From: Bagarius yarrelli
Lineage: Eukaryota; Chordata; Actinopteri; Siluriformes; Sisoridae
Direction of reading: 5' to 3'
Assembly (NCBI GenBank): GCA_005784505.1
Contig: VCAZ01000048.1
Coordinates: 124,001-188,000 of the forward strand
DNA: 64,000 nucleotides
The notes below the pieces were generated by a model. The model did not search any database. It saw only the letters and a list, made by a program, of their open reading frames with translations, and was not told the DNA's origin. The position numbers and the translations under genes were made by a program. The stretch's first letter is position 1; each line of letters starts with the position of its first letter. Of the stretch, positions 12,201 through 24,502 are shown one piece after another.

Positions 12201-15200
12201 CACACTCCTGTCTGGAGCACTGTGCAGAAATTCATATTCGCTATCTGCTGATGGCGGGAACTTAATATCATTCATAAAGTCACCTTCTTCTGGGCTAGCT
12301 CCACGTGATGCTAATGCACCCGAGGTCACGCTTTCATCGACCTTTGGCCTTGGCTGTGAGGAGGAAGAAAAAGGCTCTTCAACTTGTTCGGCTGAGTTAT
12401 CCGTGCACTGGATGGGCATGGAGAACTGCTGCTCTGCTGAAACATGCACAAATCATACATTTTATGGTTATATTGTGTGTTTGATAGGTCACTTGAACTA
12501 GATGGCTTTAATCTAATTTACACAAAAACTTCACCTGTAGAAAAACATTAATTGAATAGTTAAACTACATTCACAATGATAAGTGTGTACATGAATTTGT
12601 TTTAAAAGAACAACAGCACAGAAAATCCTGTGTTAACTCAACGCTTTTCAGAGATCGTTTGTGTCCACTTGGATTTATATATATATATAAACACCGTAGG
12701 TGTTAATTTAACACTGGGGATTTTGCTGTGCGGCTACTTCTGCTCTAAAACACTATTTTGAGCTATGGCCCACAACAGCCACTGAATAGAAAAGCACATC
12801 CATATCAGTCATTTCTGCCTGTCCGTCAGCATCCTTCCGCAGCTAAAACGACAAGGTCGTTTATTTAGGGTGCATTTTCACTAAACACCTGATGTTTCAA
12901 GAATAGCCCTCAGATAATACTACAGATGAGGGAATACACATATAATTTCTCATATAATTAACTCCAGGGTTTAAACTGTGCATATCTGTGTAGTGGTAAT
13001 TGTTCAGTTTGTTGTAATACAGGGCAGGGATGTAGCTGAAAGAACACTGGACCCTGTGTTTCTCTTCTCCAGGTGGGACTTGCACTTTATGTCTATCCTG
13101 TTTAGTGGCTCTTTGTTGCTTTGTAAATTCTATGTTTTGTGTAGCACCAGGGAGTCCTGGAGAAACGTTCTCTCATTCCACTGTGTACTGCATTCTGCTA
13201 TATATGGCTAAAATGACAATAAAGCTCCTTGAACCTTGAACCAACTTTAATTGCATTGTGAATCATTCTTAATACAGCAATTGATATCTTGTTTTGACAT
13301 TTATAAAATATTTGTTAACTCAACTATCTTTTCTTGTTTTTGTTAATTAGAGAAGAAATGTACCTGTGTAACTAAGTAGAACAATATTTATTAAACATAA
13401 AGACATTTGTCTTTATTAAACCATATTTCAGAATATATATATTTTTTTATTTTACAAATGTTAAAATGGTTAATAATGTTACCACCGGCAGCATCATTTC
13501 CTTTGTGTATTCTTTTCAGGTGATCTTTCTGCCTTTTTGCAAGAGTTTTAATCCTCTGGAAAGTCCCCTGGATTTCCTGAAGTGCGTCTAGTACATCCTC
13601 ACTAACAACAAAACAAAACCGAGCACTTAGCAAGAAACTTTACTCTGCAGTTTTTTTACAAAACAAAATTTGATTGGTACATTTTTTAAAAAAAAATCCT
13701 GAAAGATTAACCTGCAAACTAATAGGACCACCATTTTATAGCAATCGAATTTATGCAAAAAAATGAATATAGAGTTAATGCTTTAAATAATTTACCAAAA
13801 GAACTGTATTCTCACAAGAAGTCACATGCCCAAATTGTCAGTAGCTTAGAATCTATGATATTCCACAAATAATGTATACGTTTTTATAGATGCTGATGTT
13901 TTCATTACTTTCTTACAAAGAAATCATTTCAGTATCACGTCTGTACTACACATGGACCAAGTAGCTAACTTTAACTCAGGTATAGGATTTATATAATACA
14001 GCAACACAGACCATTTATCTAAGAAGATATTAATATAGTTTCGAATGTCTGGTACACTTTGTTATTGTTTTTTCCAAACGTAATGTAAAAAGTAACGCAA
14101 GCAAGTTGTGAAGCAGGAATTACACAGACATATAAACTCTACATACCTCTTCATACCACTAACGCCAGGTACTGGATTGTGATGCAGCGGCATTAAGTCC
14201 AAGGATTCTTTCTTTATGTTAACAAATAAGAACGGAAAAGCAAAAAAAGCAAGAAAAAAAAAAAAAAAAAAAAAAAGAAATGATAAATAAAGCCAGAGAA
14301 AAACAACTTTTCTACATAATAAATCAAACAAATACTTTAGTGAAGAGCTTGTATTTCTACTGCGAGGTTAAATTTAAATTATATATAGATATATATATAT
14401 AGTCTAAACAGACTGTGGCAAAAATATCCAATGTTGTGCTATTCTGAAATAAATCAATTAAATTCTATAAGATTTAATTTTAATAAGAATGTACTAACTG
14501 TGTATTTAGATCAGTGCAAAAAGATATTTTATTTAATTTTCTAATACCACAGTCAATAGTCTAGGAAAAACCTAATGCTCTAGCGCCCCCTGTTGTTTAG
14601 AGCTATGACAAGCCTTAAACAACTGAGAAGAATTATCACTGTGGATTCAATTAGAGGAAAATTCTCACTGCGGACTGATAGTGCTGAGAAATGATATCAA
14701 ACTGTGAAGAAAAAGAACTACATCTCTTTCGCACATTTCTCACTATTTAACCCGAGAATGAACTGTGGATAAGAGGAAAAACAGCTCAGGCTCTGTCATT
14801 CGGTTTCTGCTTGTGTTCTACTAATAAGATCAGAATAAGTAAGACAATTCATATGCTAATGTTGTGGCCCATGCGGTCGATAGGATAAACTGAGCTATAT
14901 CTCCACGTCTGAACAACAATTAATTACAAAATATAAACGTTTGTACAGTTCATGTTAAAACAGTTCATTTTCAACATTTAAAAATCATTCAGAATATTGC
15001 AGATTTTCAAGATATATTCAATGTATTCAATTTTTTAAGACTAATAGTGTTATCAGAATTTCACACTAAGAAGCAACATGGCGTTAGCTCCAAATCTAGC
15101 TTCAATAGCTTCGTTTTAAATATAGTTAACGCCTGTAGTATAACTTGCTCTATTATCAAAATTTCCTGTAATATCTATAAATACAATAAGGATAACAGTA

Positions 15201-16409
15201 GCCCGATAAGGATTGCAGTCTATCAGTGCTCAATTGAAAGTCATGCCTACCAGGATATAGTTCGTCCTGTGGGAAGTGGAGGAGTTGCTTGGCCACTGAA
15301 AGCTAGGTGACAACCTTTCTGTTTCCTGTTTTTGGTGTGTAGTCTCGCATTTCACTTCCCCTGAAAAATCGAAAAACAGCATGCAGTCCTGAACATCTTA
15401 GGGCTCGCAAAGTAGATCAAATTTTAATTTGTTGTAAAAAAAAAAAAAAAAAAAAAAAACACAGAGAAGTTAAAAATATGTAAATTCTGTATGGACATTT
15501 TTACTGCTTACTTTTGCGGAAAAAAAACCCTTTTAAACAAGCTCCGCATGTGGAAATGAAACTTAATACATGCCAAATAACCCATATTATTACCAAAATT
15601 CCCCTAATGTTTATTATTTCTAATCGATAGAAAAATTTAAAATTGCTAGAAATTATATGTGCTAGCTGGTCAAATGCGCAAATGTGATCTTTATAGCATG
15701 TGTATTTTAGCATCACACACATCACACTAAAATTCTTTAATTCAACTGTAGATTAAAGTTCTATTTAAAAATGAATTTAATATATTTGACCACAAACCCA
15801 AATAAAGAATATTAGTGGGTAAAGGATAACTTTTATTAGTTACATCAAAAATACTGACTCGCTTTTCTTCTATTAGATTGGTATCAAATCTGCTTTTTTG
15901 TAATTTTTTTTCGATGGTAGAAATAAAAAAAAAAAAAAAACAATTTCGTTAATTTTTTTTTAAAAATATGTAATTCATTAAATTTACATTATGGCCAATC
16001 TTTAAAACACCAACAAATATTATAAAAATTACTGAATTTCCAGAACAGCATTAAATTATATCGGTTTAGTTATAAATGTAAACACTAACCTGAAGTATGC
16101 TTTATTAATTTCAGTTGTGCTTTAAGTTCGGAAATCTCCCTTTCTTGATGTTCTATCTTTTTCTCCAGCTGCTGTGTATACCGATGAAACTGCTCTGTCT
16201 GAACACACAAGCAAGCAGGCAGACAGATAAAACTATTAGAGTCCAAATCCACTTTTTTTCTATACTGTATATACTTTAAATCTTCTAATATCCAATATCG
16301 TCTACTGAACCTTCTCCTGTAGCAGCTTTTTGGCATTTTCATTCTCAATAGAGATGTTGCGGTAGGCTTCGTAGGCTTTGTTTAGCGGATCACCAATGTT
16401 TCGGTCCAT
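9139..16409 (-). CDS. tank: TANK, TRAF family member-associated NF-kB activator (complete, 6 coding exons)
   Basis: Spliced coding sequence on the minus strand: 16409-16311, 16198-16090, 14207-14147, 13601-13483, 12436-12060 and 9288-9139. These total 915 nt, or 304 codons plus TGA. All introns are GT-AG, and phases run 0,1,2,1,0 without a break. The start codon opens MDRNIGDPLNKAYEAYRN, closely matching the known TANK N-terminus. Visible parts are an N-terminal coiled coil (about 10-68), a helix LAKRQKDHLKRIH (110-122) matching the TBK1/IKKe-binding region, a TRAF-binding core PIQCTD (137-142) identical to the mammalian TRAF3 site, and a C-terminal C2H2-like zinc finger (C278, C281, H293, H297). 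Family knowledge: TANK is a cytosolic adaptor tethering TRAFs to TBK1/IKKe and tuning NF-kB and interferon signalling. The protein is shorter than the human one (about 425 residues), mostly between the TRAF motif and the finger. Identity is very likely; exact isoform boundaries are inferred. Confidence 0.93.
9289..12059 (-). other. tank: TANK last intron
   Basis: 2.8 kb, GTGAGA to TTGAGCAG on the minus strand. It is mostly AT-rich. Part of it (about 10430-10935) resembles a decayed hAT-like nonautonomous element. No other exon was seen. Confidence 0.75.
10430..10935. mobile_element. Possible decayed hAT-like element in TANK intron
   Basis: The left part GGGTGATATGACCAAAATAA and the right part GGGAATCGTTGCATCCTTA resemble the ends of AT-rich teleost nonautonomous elements. 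There is no coding capacity, and the interior is unique to this copy in the window. Confidence 0.4.
12060..12436 (-). CDS. tank: TANK large coding exon with TRAF-binding motif
   Basis: 377 nt, residues 130-255. The acceptor is GTTTCAG|CAGAGC and the donor CAACAG|GTGAGA. It starts AEQQFSMPIQCTDNSAEQ; PIQCT is the TRAF-binding core of TANK. The rest is low-complexity and Ser/Pro/Glu-rich, with conserved KFPPSADSEYEFLHSAPDR (similar to the mammalian KFPPMDNDSTFLHSTPER segment). It ends RGPQQ, as in mammals just before the last exon. Intron retention would add 14 residues, starting VRVNHT, and then a stop, removing the zinc finger. Confidence 0.93.
13015..13250 (+). repeat. Interspersed repeat 3' end in TANK intron
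   Basis: Contains AGGGAGTCCTGGAGAAACG, CCACTGTGTACTGCATTC and a terminal AATGACAATAAAGCTCCTTG, a repeat tail seen widely in teleosts with a built-in AATAAA. The class (probably LINE-derived) is uncertain. Confidence 0.45.
13483..13601 (-). CDS. tank: TANK coding exon with TBK1/IKKe-binding helix
   Basis: 119 nt, residues 90-130. The acceptor TTGTTAG precedes 13601, and the donor at 13482 reads GGTG|GTAACA. A second possible donor lies 3 nt earlier (CCG|GTGGTA) and would remove one codon while keeping frame. It encodes TFQRIKTLAKRQKDHLKRIH, matching the mammalian segment with LAKAQKDHLSKL that lies in the region known to bind TBK1 and IKKe. Confidence 0.9.
14147..14207 (-). CDS. tank: TANK small coding exon
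   Basis: 61 nt. Phase demands the acceptor after AAAGAAAG (exon starts at 14207) rather than four bases earlier; the alternative frame hits a stop. The donor is AAGAG|GTATGT. It encodes a weakly conserved linker, SLDLMPLHHNPVPGVSGMK, equivalent to the segment after the coiled coil in mammals. A long poly-T tract lies 40-70 bases upstream on this strand. The exon is supported mainly by phase and splice sites. Confidence 0.75.
16090..16198 (-). CDS. tank: TANK coding exon, coiled coil
   Basis: 109 nt, residues 34-70, entered in phase 0 after GTTCAG and left in phase 1 at CAG|GTTAGT. It encodes TEQFHRYTQQLEKKIEHQER followed by further charged heptads. Leu/Ile at a/d-like spacing is typical of the TANK N-terminal coiled coil, which mediates self-association in the family. 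The intron before it is only 111 bp. Confidence 0.92.
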
Positions 16410-16453
16410 GCCGCAGCCTTCAGTAACATCACGGACGCAGCTATCATGAGTCC
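16311..16453 (-). CDS. tank: TANK exon 2: 5'UTR plus first coding segment
   Basis: The acceptor (GGCTGCAG) precedes 16453 and the donor (GAGAAG|GTTCAG) follows 16311. ATG lies at 16409-16407, so 44 nt are 5'UTR and 99 nt encode residues 1-33 in phase 0. The reading frame stays open upstream of this ATG, but only by reading into the intron. The MDRNIG start is chosen because it aligns with the conserved TANK N-terminus. The segment is the first part of the coiled coil. Confidence 0.92.
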
Positions 16454-16788
16454 TGCAGCCACAAAACACACACCCAACAAATGAAAACCAGAGCTGTGTA
16501 GTTGAAGAGATCAATCTTGTATTTTGATGGGTAGTGGAAAAAAAGTACATTATGAAATACATTTATACATTTATTAACTTTGGGTTAGTATAAATTTTTA
16601 CACCCAACTTGATGAGCTAATTATGAAAAACTCGTTTTGGCTTGGAAACCTGAACCACCCCGATGCAGTCTGAATGAATAATGACTGACCAGACTGACAA
16701 GTTTCCCAAAAATAAAAGCCAGGGCAGGCCAAAAACAATTGTTAGTTTAAACACATTTTAAGCACATAAGTATGTTTAGTATAGTGTG

Positions 16789-16796
<8 letters not shown>

Positions 16797-16871
<75 letters not shown>
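16797..16871. repeat. (AT)n microsatellite in TANK intron 1
   Basis: Two AT runs separated by CAAT, 340 bp from the start-codon exon. Confidence 0.96.
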
Positions 16872-16875
<4 letters not shown>

Positions 16876-17370
16876 CTAAAAAATAACAGAATTCAGCCTA
16901 AATAAAGTAAACTGAATCAAATAAATAATATACATCAATGTACACAATAATTATGTGATAGTAAGAATAGAAATAAGTGCAATCTTTAATTCCCAGTAAT
17001 GTTTTATAGTATATTTGTGTTAGTTTTAAAATATTTGTCTTTACATTTGCATTTTTTTTAAAAAAAAAAAGAACTTATATTTTGCGTCATATAGGAAGTT
17101 AATGACGTCTGCGCCAAAAGAATCGACTCGCCTCAACTTTGATTCTTTACTCCTTTGTGTTTTAGCAGATTAAATAAAATGAAGAAAAAAAATCTTTTTT
17201 TAACATTATAACATTGTTTATAGATTTTATTTCTATAAATAAAAGAGAACCACCACGGAGGAACCTGAAGCTAGGAGCTATAACTAACTCCACCGAACTG
17301 GCAGCTCTCTATCCAGCTAGCGACTGTTGCTAACCCGCTTGTTCCTCTTTGACTTTGAATGGAGCCTTAC

Positions 17371-17650
17371 CTTCGTCCGAAAACTGGCCGAAACACCTAC
17401 ATTTATCTATCGTTCTGAAGTCATGGCTCGTCTCGGTCCTGCTCTACATCTCAGTGTTCACGTTAAAGGGGGAGGAAATGAAGTGTTTCGCACAAATGTA
17501 CATTTTTACATGTTTTACAACTAGCTGGGAACTTCCCTCGGGGAATCCCCGCGCGCCTATGACTTCCGCCTGCAGCAGCTCGTCCAATCAGAAGCCGCGC
17601 TGCCGCCTCACGCTGATGGGCGCTGTGTTTCAGTCTATTCGGCTGGCTGC
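17371..17650 (-). promoter_or_regulatory. tank: TANK promoter and probable 5'UTR exon 1
   Basis: On the minus strand a strong donor (GGACGAAG|GTAAGG) places an exon end at 17371, about 0.9 kb upstream of the acceptor at 16453 of the start-codon exon. The sequence above it (17,530-17,650) is more GC- and CpG-rich than its surroundings. It contains an inverted CCAAT box (CCAAT on the plus strand at 17584-17588) and a kB-type site (17540-17550). I see no TATA box. The transcription start cannot be placed, so the upper boundary is nominal. A noncoding first exon is usual for TANK. Confidence 0.6.
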
Positions 17651-18061
17651 AGTCTGCTAATAATGTCAGTTGGCCGCAGGCAAAAGAGCTGTGCAGAAGT
17701 CCTGCTGTGTGTGTTGCATGATCATATTTTCAGTTTAATCATGGCTATGCTAACCCATGCTGCCCTAAGTGCTAGTATTCATTATCACATACTCTATTAA
17801 TAAACGTGGACTAAGAGTGTATTAAATAGTCTTTTCTTGCTGAATGCACTTAAGCTCATAAAAACTTCTAACTCGAAAGAGAAGGCAGGACACAGTTGAT
17901 TTTAAAATGTGATATATTAGTTTTTGATATATATCCAGACAAACATACATTCATAAGAAATATTTATAGGCTAATAAAATCGGCTGCAGTTACAAGTTTC
18001 TGTCGTGTTATTTTTTTTTCACACAGGTTAATTTTATAGCTCATCAGTTTCCGTATTCAAA

Positions 18062-18425
18062 GGGAAGTGGTAGCAAAATGGTTAAGGTGTCGGCCTGCTA
18101 ACCTTTTGCAAGCATATCTAAGTTATCACTGTTGGGTCCCTAAGCAAGGCCCTCAAGCCCTAATTGCTCAGTTGTAAAAAAAAAAAATAATGTAAGTCTC
18201 CTTGGATAAGGGGGTGTCAGCCAAATGTTGTAAATGTTATTGGGGCTAAGTGATTAAGGTGTTGGACTGCTAACTAGATGATCGGGGTTCAACTCAGCAC
18301 CAAGTTGCCACTGCTGGGCCTCTGAGCAATACCCTTAACCCCTAATTCCTCAGTTGAATAAATGAGATAAATTTAAGTCGCTCTGGATAAGGGCATCTGC
18401 CAAATGCCGTAAATGTGAATGAATA
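18062..18425 (+). mobile_element. Two tandem L2-tail SINEs
   Basis: Two adjacent plus-strand copies (18062-18232 and 18240-18425) of a tRNA-headed SINE. Each has a head near GGTTAAGGTGT, a GGGTTC-type box, a body with CACTGCTGGGCC, and the 3' tail TAAGTCGCTCTGGATAAGGG typical of teleost SINEs that share a LINE2-like end. Confidence 0.78.
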
Positions 18426-20405
18426 TAAAGCTCTCACACCCATTTTGCATTGTAACTACAAAATAAAACAGGGGCCCTCCCTCACCACAGCGGCACACTT
18501 GCCCCAAACTACAACAGCCAAAACTTCAGCAGAAGATAGTGTAAACATCTGAATTAACTAAATTCAGCGATTATCCACAACTCTATGTTTTAAGTGCACA
18601 AGAACGTGTGTGTTGACCTGCTTTCACCTATATACATGTCTTATTTCTTAAATAATGTTTACTTATAATGGGTGTTGCTCTAAACGGACATGTAAATATT
18701 TTATAGCATCAGATTATAAGTAGGCCTACTTATATAACAATGATGCTTTTAATGGATAGATATCAGAATACACTCTAATGATAGTTAAAGCGAAAAACAT
18801 CCAAATAATGTTCACATTTTTCAAAATGAAAGCACTCTTTAAATATGCATTAGGATGGCATGAATATAATATACTGCATCCCATGTTGGACCACTAGATA
18901 GCAGTGTTGCTATCATTTGTAAAAGTCTGGAAAGAGTGTTCAGAGGAGCTCTGGTTTGGCTTCAGCTAAATCCGGCCTCTCTGGTACGCTTCCTACACAA
19001 GCTTCCTGTCTGACCTGGAGAACCGCCAGTAATCTGATATGAACTTTATATAGTTCAGTTGGGGTAGGATAGTGGAATGAATAAAGCATGAATATAACAG
19101 GCTTTGTACTAATACCAAAACTTGCTTGGATTTAATTCCTTATTATTATCCTTTGAATGCATGTTTGAATCTGAGGATTATATGTGTCATGTTTATCTAT
19201 CATGTCTATCTAGGCCAGTCTTCCATCCGCCGTCTTCTAATCTCACACCCGGTATACCAGGTTTCACCATGGTGCTGACCAAAAATAAAAGCTCACTGTG
19301 GAGGAAGTATGAGCAGGCATTGCAAAAGCTTGTAGCAATATTTTATGACCAACTCACTTTGTTTAATGTATTTATTTTCCTTTAATGACCAGTTTTAGTA
19401 AGAGTTTAGTCATCTACATGTTACATGTGTGGAGGTATTGTTATTCAAGTAGAGTAGCAATTCATGTCAGAGGAAATACCACACAAGCACTCCATTACAA
19501 GAGCGTGTGTTTGTGTGTGTGTGTGTGCGTGTATATGCGTGTGTCATTAATGACTCTCAGCCACTTCCCAGATTTGCCCTACACGGCTCTTTGATTTTAA
19601 AACACTCTAAGTTCTTTTTCTGTTAGACCATTTTATAATCATCAGATGTTTCGTGTTTATCACTTGAACATTATTCTAATTTTATTCTAAGTTATTTTTA
19701 TCCATGTTGAATTTCCAAATTAAAGCAGGACATAGTTTCACACAGATTAAAAAGATGTCTTTCCTATGAAGCCATACGTCACTATGTGCAACAGAGTCAT
19801 TACTGGCTATCCTATCCGCCTCTGCTATTGACTCAAGCAGTGTAAGAAACATGAGCTCATCCTTTAGCCTGCTATCTGATCCTTCTCCTTCAGAGGGAAC
19901 ACAGTGTGTCCACCATGCTATGGACACACAGCTGTCAATCACTTACAGACAGGAGTCTATTGAGTGATAGAGGATGGGGGAAGGGTGGGACAGGGACATT
20001 ATGACAAATGTAAACAGAGCTGGTGGAGCCAGTGAGGTATGCTTCATCTATTGGGACATTACACCAGGCCTAAGAGAGTGTGTGGAACAAAAATACACTA
20101 CACTCAAATATAAATTGACAAAGCAAATAAAATTTAACACCTTACAAAAAAAACATACAGGCTGTGTTTCAATATTGACTCTAAAAACATATGAAAAACC
20201 TGTTTTACTTCTTTTAACTATATAAATAGTGCATATGGGCACTGCAGCCCAACACAAAGGATTACTTTTTTTGATTTGTTAACAAACATACATATATTCG
20301 TTAACAAAATATAATGCTGGGTTAAATGTTAATTGAAATGTCAATAAGATAATTTTCTGTTAACTTTATTTATAGCAACTATAAACAGTCACACCTTAAA
20401 CAGAC

Positions 20406-20716
20406 CTTCTGGTTAGCACAGTTGCCTAACAACAAAAAGGTCCCGGGTTCGATTCCCGGCCAGGGGTGTTTCTGTGTGGAGTTTGCATGTTCTCCCCGTG
20501 CTTGTGTGGGTTTACTCCGTGTACTCGGGTTTCCTCCCACAGTCTAAAAACATGTATGTTAGATTGATTGGTGATTCTAAATTGCCCATAGGAGTGTGTG
20601 TGTGTGGCTCTGTCCAGGGTGTACCCCTTCGCCCTTTCAGAGACGGCTGGGATAGGCTCCAGCAGATCCCCGTGACCCCGAATTAGGGAAAAGGTAGGTT
20701 TGAATGAATGAATCAA
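20406..20716 (+). mobile_element. Mermaid/DANA-like SINE
   Basis: Plus copy with an intact B-box-like GGGTTCGATTCCCGG, the conserved GTGGAGTTTGCATGTTCTCC core, and a tail ending GAATGAATGAATC. The head is slightly truncated. Confidence 0.85.
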
Positions 20717-21431
20717 TAAACCCAACCTTTCATTTTTGTCCTAAACACTGCGTGACATACACTACAACATACTGACCTAACAATAGTTTAATGATGTAAA
20801 AACTTACTTTTATAAAAATCATAATACAGTACATAAAAAAAATATAAACACATATATTTTAGCCTGTGATTTGAATTGGAGCCGGGGCTAATGTTAAATC
20901 TGCTGGTAAGGGAAATGAATCATCTAAAAAAAAATCTAATAACTTTTCATGTTCAAAAAACAGCCCAATAAGTAAAAAGCTTTGAATAACTTAATTAATG
21001 TGAATAAAAAAGAACAAAATGTACCCAAAAGAACTTTTAAGCATAGTATAACTGGGTTTGCTTCTATAACGTTAAAAAAAAGCTCTATTGGCTTTATAAT
21101 GGCTGATATATCTGTGCTGCGAACACATAACAGTTAAACATTTTCTCTTATTACAGATTCCATGGCAAAAAAAAAAAGATTTGACTTTAAAAGTGGGAAT
21201 TTTATGTTACAAACAAAAGAACCGCAGAAATGCTGCACAGAGCTAATTAGTCTGAGGTCAACATACTGCATATATTTTCTTCTAGTTCAACTGATGGAAA
21301 CAATTATTATAATAGTTTCATATACCATAATGAAGACTCATATAAATTTACTTTATTGATGTGCTGTCATAAAATCCTTTGAATGTGCAATGACTATATG
21401 CCTCAGTCTATATTTACCACCTTCTTACTTT

Positions 21432-21432
<1 letters not shown>

Positions 21433-21467
<35 letters not shown>

Positions 21468-21488
21468 TGTGTGTGTTTGTGTGTGTAG
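21433..21488. repeat. (GT)n microsatellite
   Basis: GT run with TTTGT interruptions. Confidence 0.96.
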
Positions 21489-22178
21489 GTGCGTGCGTGT
21501 GTGCGAATTGGAAAGGCCTCAGGGGAAAGCTCCAGGGCATTGCAGAGTATTCACACGTTCCTGCATCCCTCTGCACTTTCCACACACTCACAGCGAACAC
21601 TCATTCAGGATGCTGTTGTTTTGAAAAAAAAAAAATGAGTTAGCAAAAGCTAATTCTATTCCAAAATGACATTTCTTTACATATACCATACATCTCAAAT
21701 CCTGAAAGTCACACGTTTGATTATATCCATTTCTAATTTCTACATATTATCCTAGAAGAATAAAGCATGTCACCTTCCTACTGTATGAAAAAAGGTTAGT
21801 GACAGGTCACTCTTGCCTCAGGTCACCTGAGCAGCACAGGCCTTTGTGTTGTTCCACACTAAAGCTTTAGATTCAGATCACGTGAATAACCAGACTTGTA
21901 TTTGTTGAATAGGAGTGTAACACTGGCTGACTGCAAAAGTGAATAAGATCCTCTTGTGTTCAAAGTTAATTATGGGTTATAACTGCACTTCAGAGTAAAA
22001 TGCTGGCCCAGATCTGATTTCACTTAAACAATGCTTGATGATCATAAAACTGTAAAACTGATGTAATACTGTGGAATTTCATTTATTTTATGACCTGCTT
22101 CATCCTGGTGAGGGTCAGGGTAAATCCCGAGCATCTCTGGAACAGAGGATGGAATATTAAGAACATTGGACATAAATC

Positions 22179-22428
22179 ATTCATTTATTCATTCATTCAT
22201 TCATCTTCTATACCCGCTTATTCTCTACTTCGGGAAGGTGTTTGCTGGAGCCTATTTCAGCCGTCTCTGAAAGGGCGAAAGGCAGGAGAGGTACAGCCTG
22301 GACAGGTCGCCAGTTCATCATAGGGCCACACACACTTACATGCAAACTCCACACAGAAAAGCCCCTACCTGGGAAGGGAATCGAACCCGGGCCTTTTTGG
22401 TGTGAGGCAGTGCTCACTAACCACTAAC
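22179..22428 (-). mobile_element. Mermaid/DANA-like SINE, internally deleted
   Basis: Minus copy with a long ATTC tail (22179-22203) and the complement of GGTTCGATTCCCTTCCC near the right end. About 70 bp of the conserved core appears to be missing compared with 20406-20716. Confidence 0.8.
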
Positions 22429-24502
22429 TTTATTTATTTATTAAACAAATAACTTTATTAAATTTATTTAAATGTGTTGTATGTTAATTGTATACTGCAA
22501 TGAATCATCAAAGCTCTATAATAAACAATGAATTGGTAAAATCCCAAAACAGGCAATAAATCGTTATAATCGCCAATTATTGATTTGACAAATAATCGTC
22601 AACCACATTCCATAATCATAACAGTTTTACTTTAAACATAATTTATAGCATTGCTGAACTATTACAATACAAGAATTTAATTAGATATCTTGAATGACAA
22701 TTTTGTGAGACTGTTTTGTATAGAAACATAAGGACTTCTGCATAAGGGAATCAGAGGTCTAAATCCAGATTTGTTTAGACTGTAGTGCTGTATTAAATAA
22801 GTTCTCACATTTTCATACAAACTTGTTTAGTGATGTGAACGGTTATTTATTCATATGCAAGAGAACATTAAGTCAATCACAAAGATAAATCAGAAATATT
22901 ATAATATCTTGTACAAAAATATATCGTAACATGCATTTTACACTTTTGCCTAATAGTCAACACAGAAAAATCGCTGATATTCTGCACACAGGGCAATTAG
23001 ACAATTTATCTTCTTTATTATTTATGATATTTAAACGTGAAAGTCCCGAAGGGCCGCCTTTGGAACAGAAGAGCATCTGAATTATAATCATTTACACCAC
23101 AAATGGTATGCATGATTCAGAGATTTTTCTTGAATGAGTTACAGTAACTCAGATCAAATTTCACTTCCAAGATCTAGGTGACTCAGAAAGCACTTGTGTG
23201 CCATGCTTGACTTGTCTCTCTCTATCTTTCTCTCTCTCTTGCCCTCCCTCTAGCAGTACAGAACTATCAACACTGGTAAATCTTTTCTCTGTCAGGTGTT
23301 CTGAGAACCAGCAAAATAAACCAACTGCTGTAGGTCTGCAGTCAGAGAAGATCAGACAGAGCAAGAGAAGGGAATTCTGGGGGAAGGAGATCAAAAGCCG
23401 GCCAAAGCTAAGAGCTTAGGCATCCCGAGGGAGAGACGGGGCTTGTGCTGGAATGCAGAGTGAGTACTCAGATTACATTTCAGGATCCCAGTGTCCAAGC
23501 ACTGAGACACAAGTTAAACAGGCTCGTCAATATGTGGCGCAGTTTGAGAGACTAGCACTAAAGCTGCGCTGAATGTTTATTAGCTTGAGTCACCTATCCC
23601 ATACTGAAATACAAACCTCCGTCGTTTATAGGTGAAGTAAGGAGAAAGTCGTAAACAAGAGCATGCTTGCAAACGGATCAAAAACCACAAGTTTTTAACA
23701 GGACTGAAGTTGAGCTCTGTTTTAGTAAATGACTCATGCAACTGGCAACAAATTTCTCAGAAGTCTCACTTCCAGGTATTATATGTGTGTGCTGCCTTCA
23801 AGGAAACACCGACTAGTTCACTATTTACTACGAATGCTTTTTTTTTTGACAGGTAAAATAGGAAGATGAAGTTCTTCCTATTCTAGTCATTCAATCTTTA
23901 ACATATAGTGTATAATGAATCATGTACACACATGCACAGACTAAGAATGGTGGTTTTTTGATTAATGGCTCACACTTTTACAGCAAGTCAACAGACAGCC
24001 ACACAGGATGAGGTAAAGGCCTAAATTCCAGACTGTTAAAAAAATAAGTAAATGAAAAGCAAAAACTCGAAAGGCTGCAATAACACTTATTGAAATGCAT
24101 ACACACCTGAACGCAAAACAGGAAATAATGACTGACAGGTGCTTGGATGGTATGGACCGGTCAGCCTTTTTAAGTGCTGTTGCTTTAGCTTCCTGTGGGT
24201 GTGGTCTGTAGAACTGACTTGCTAGAGGAAATTCACTTTACAAAATCCACTAGATGATAAATGAGACAGACACCTCAAAAGAGTTCAAGGATTTTTGAAA
24301 CATACCATGACAACACAAGGTTATTGTCAGTATTATAGCAAGCCACAAAAAGATCTGTCCTCAGGGCACAAAGCAGAGTTAATATTAAGTCATTTCTGCT
24401 GATGGACAAAAAAAACTGGTGGCCATGGAATTGAAAAACAGTGTTTTATAATTATCAATGGCTTGGCATTATATAAAGGATTTAAAAAGAAAAAAACTCC
24501 AA

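Noticed and set aside
20440..20465. tRNA gene signal (GGTTCGATTCCC box)
   Set aside because: The box belongs to the head of a SINE; no cloverleaf with an anticodon stem follows. The same applies to the other SINE heads.
20426..20725. 99-codon minus-strand frame and similar frames at 7069-7314, 22208-22427, 34300-34515 and 58828-59304
   Set aside because: All are Mermaid/DANA-like SINE sequence that keeps open frames by common descent. They are not coding genes.
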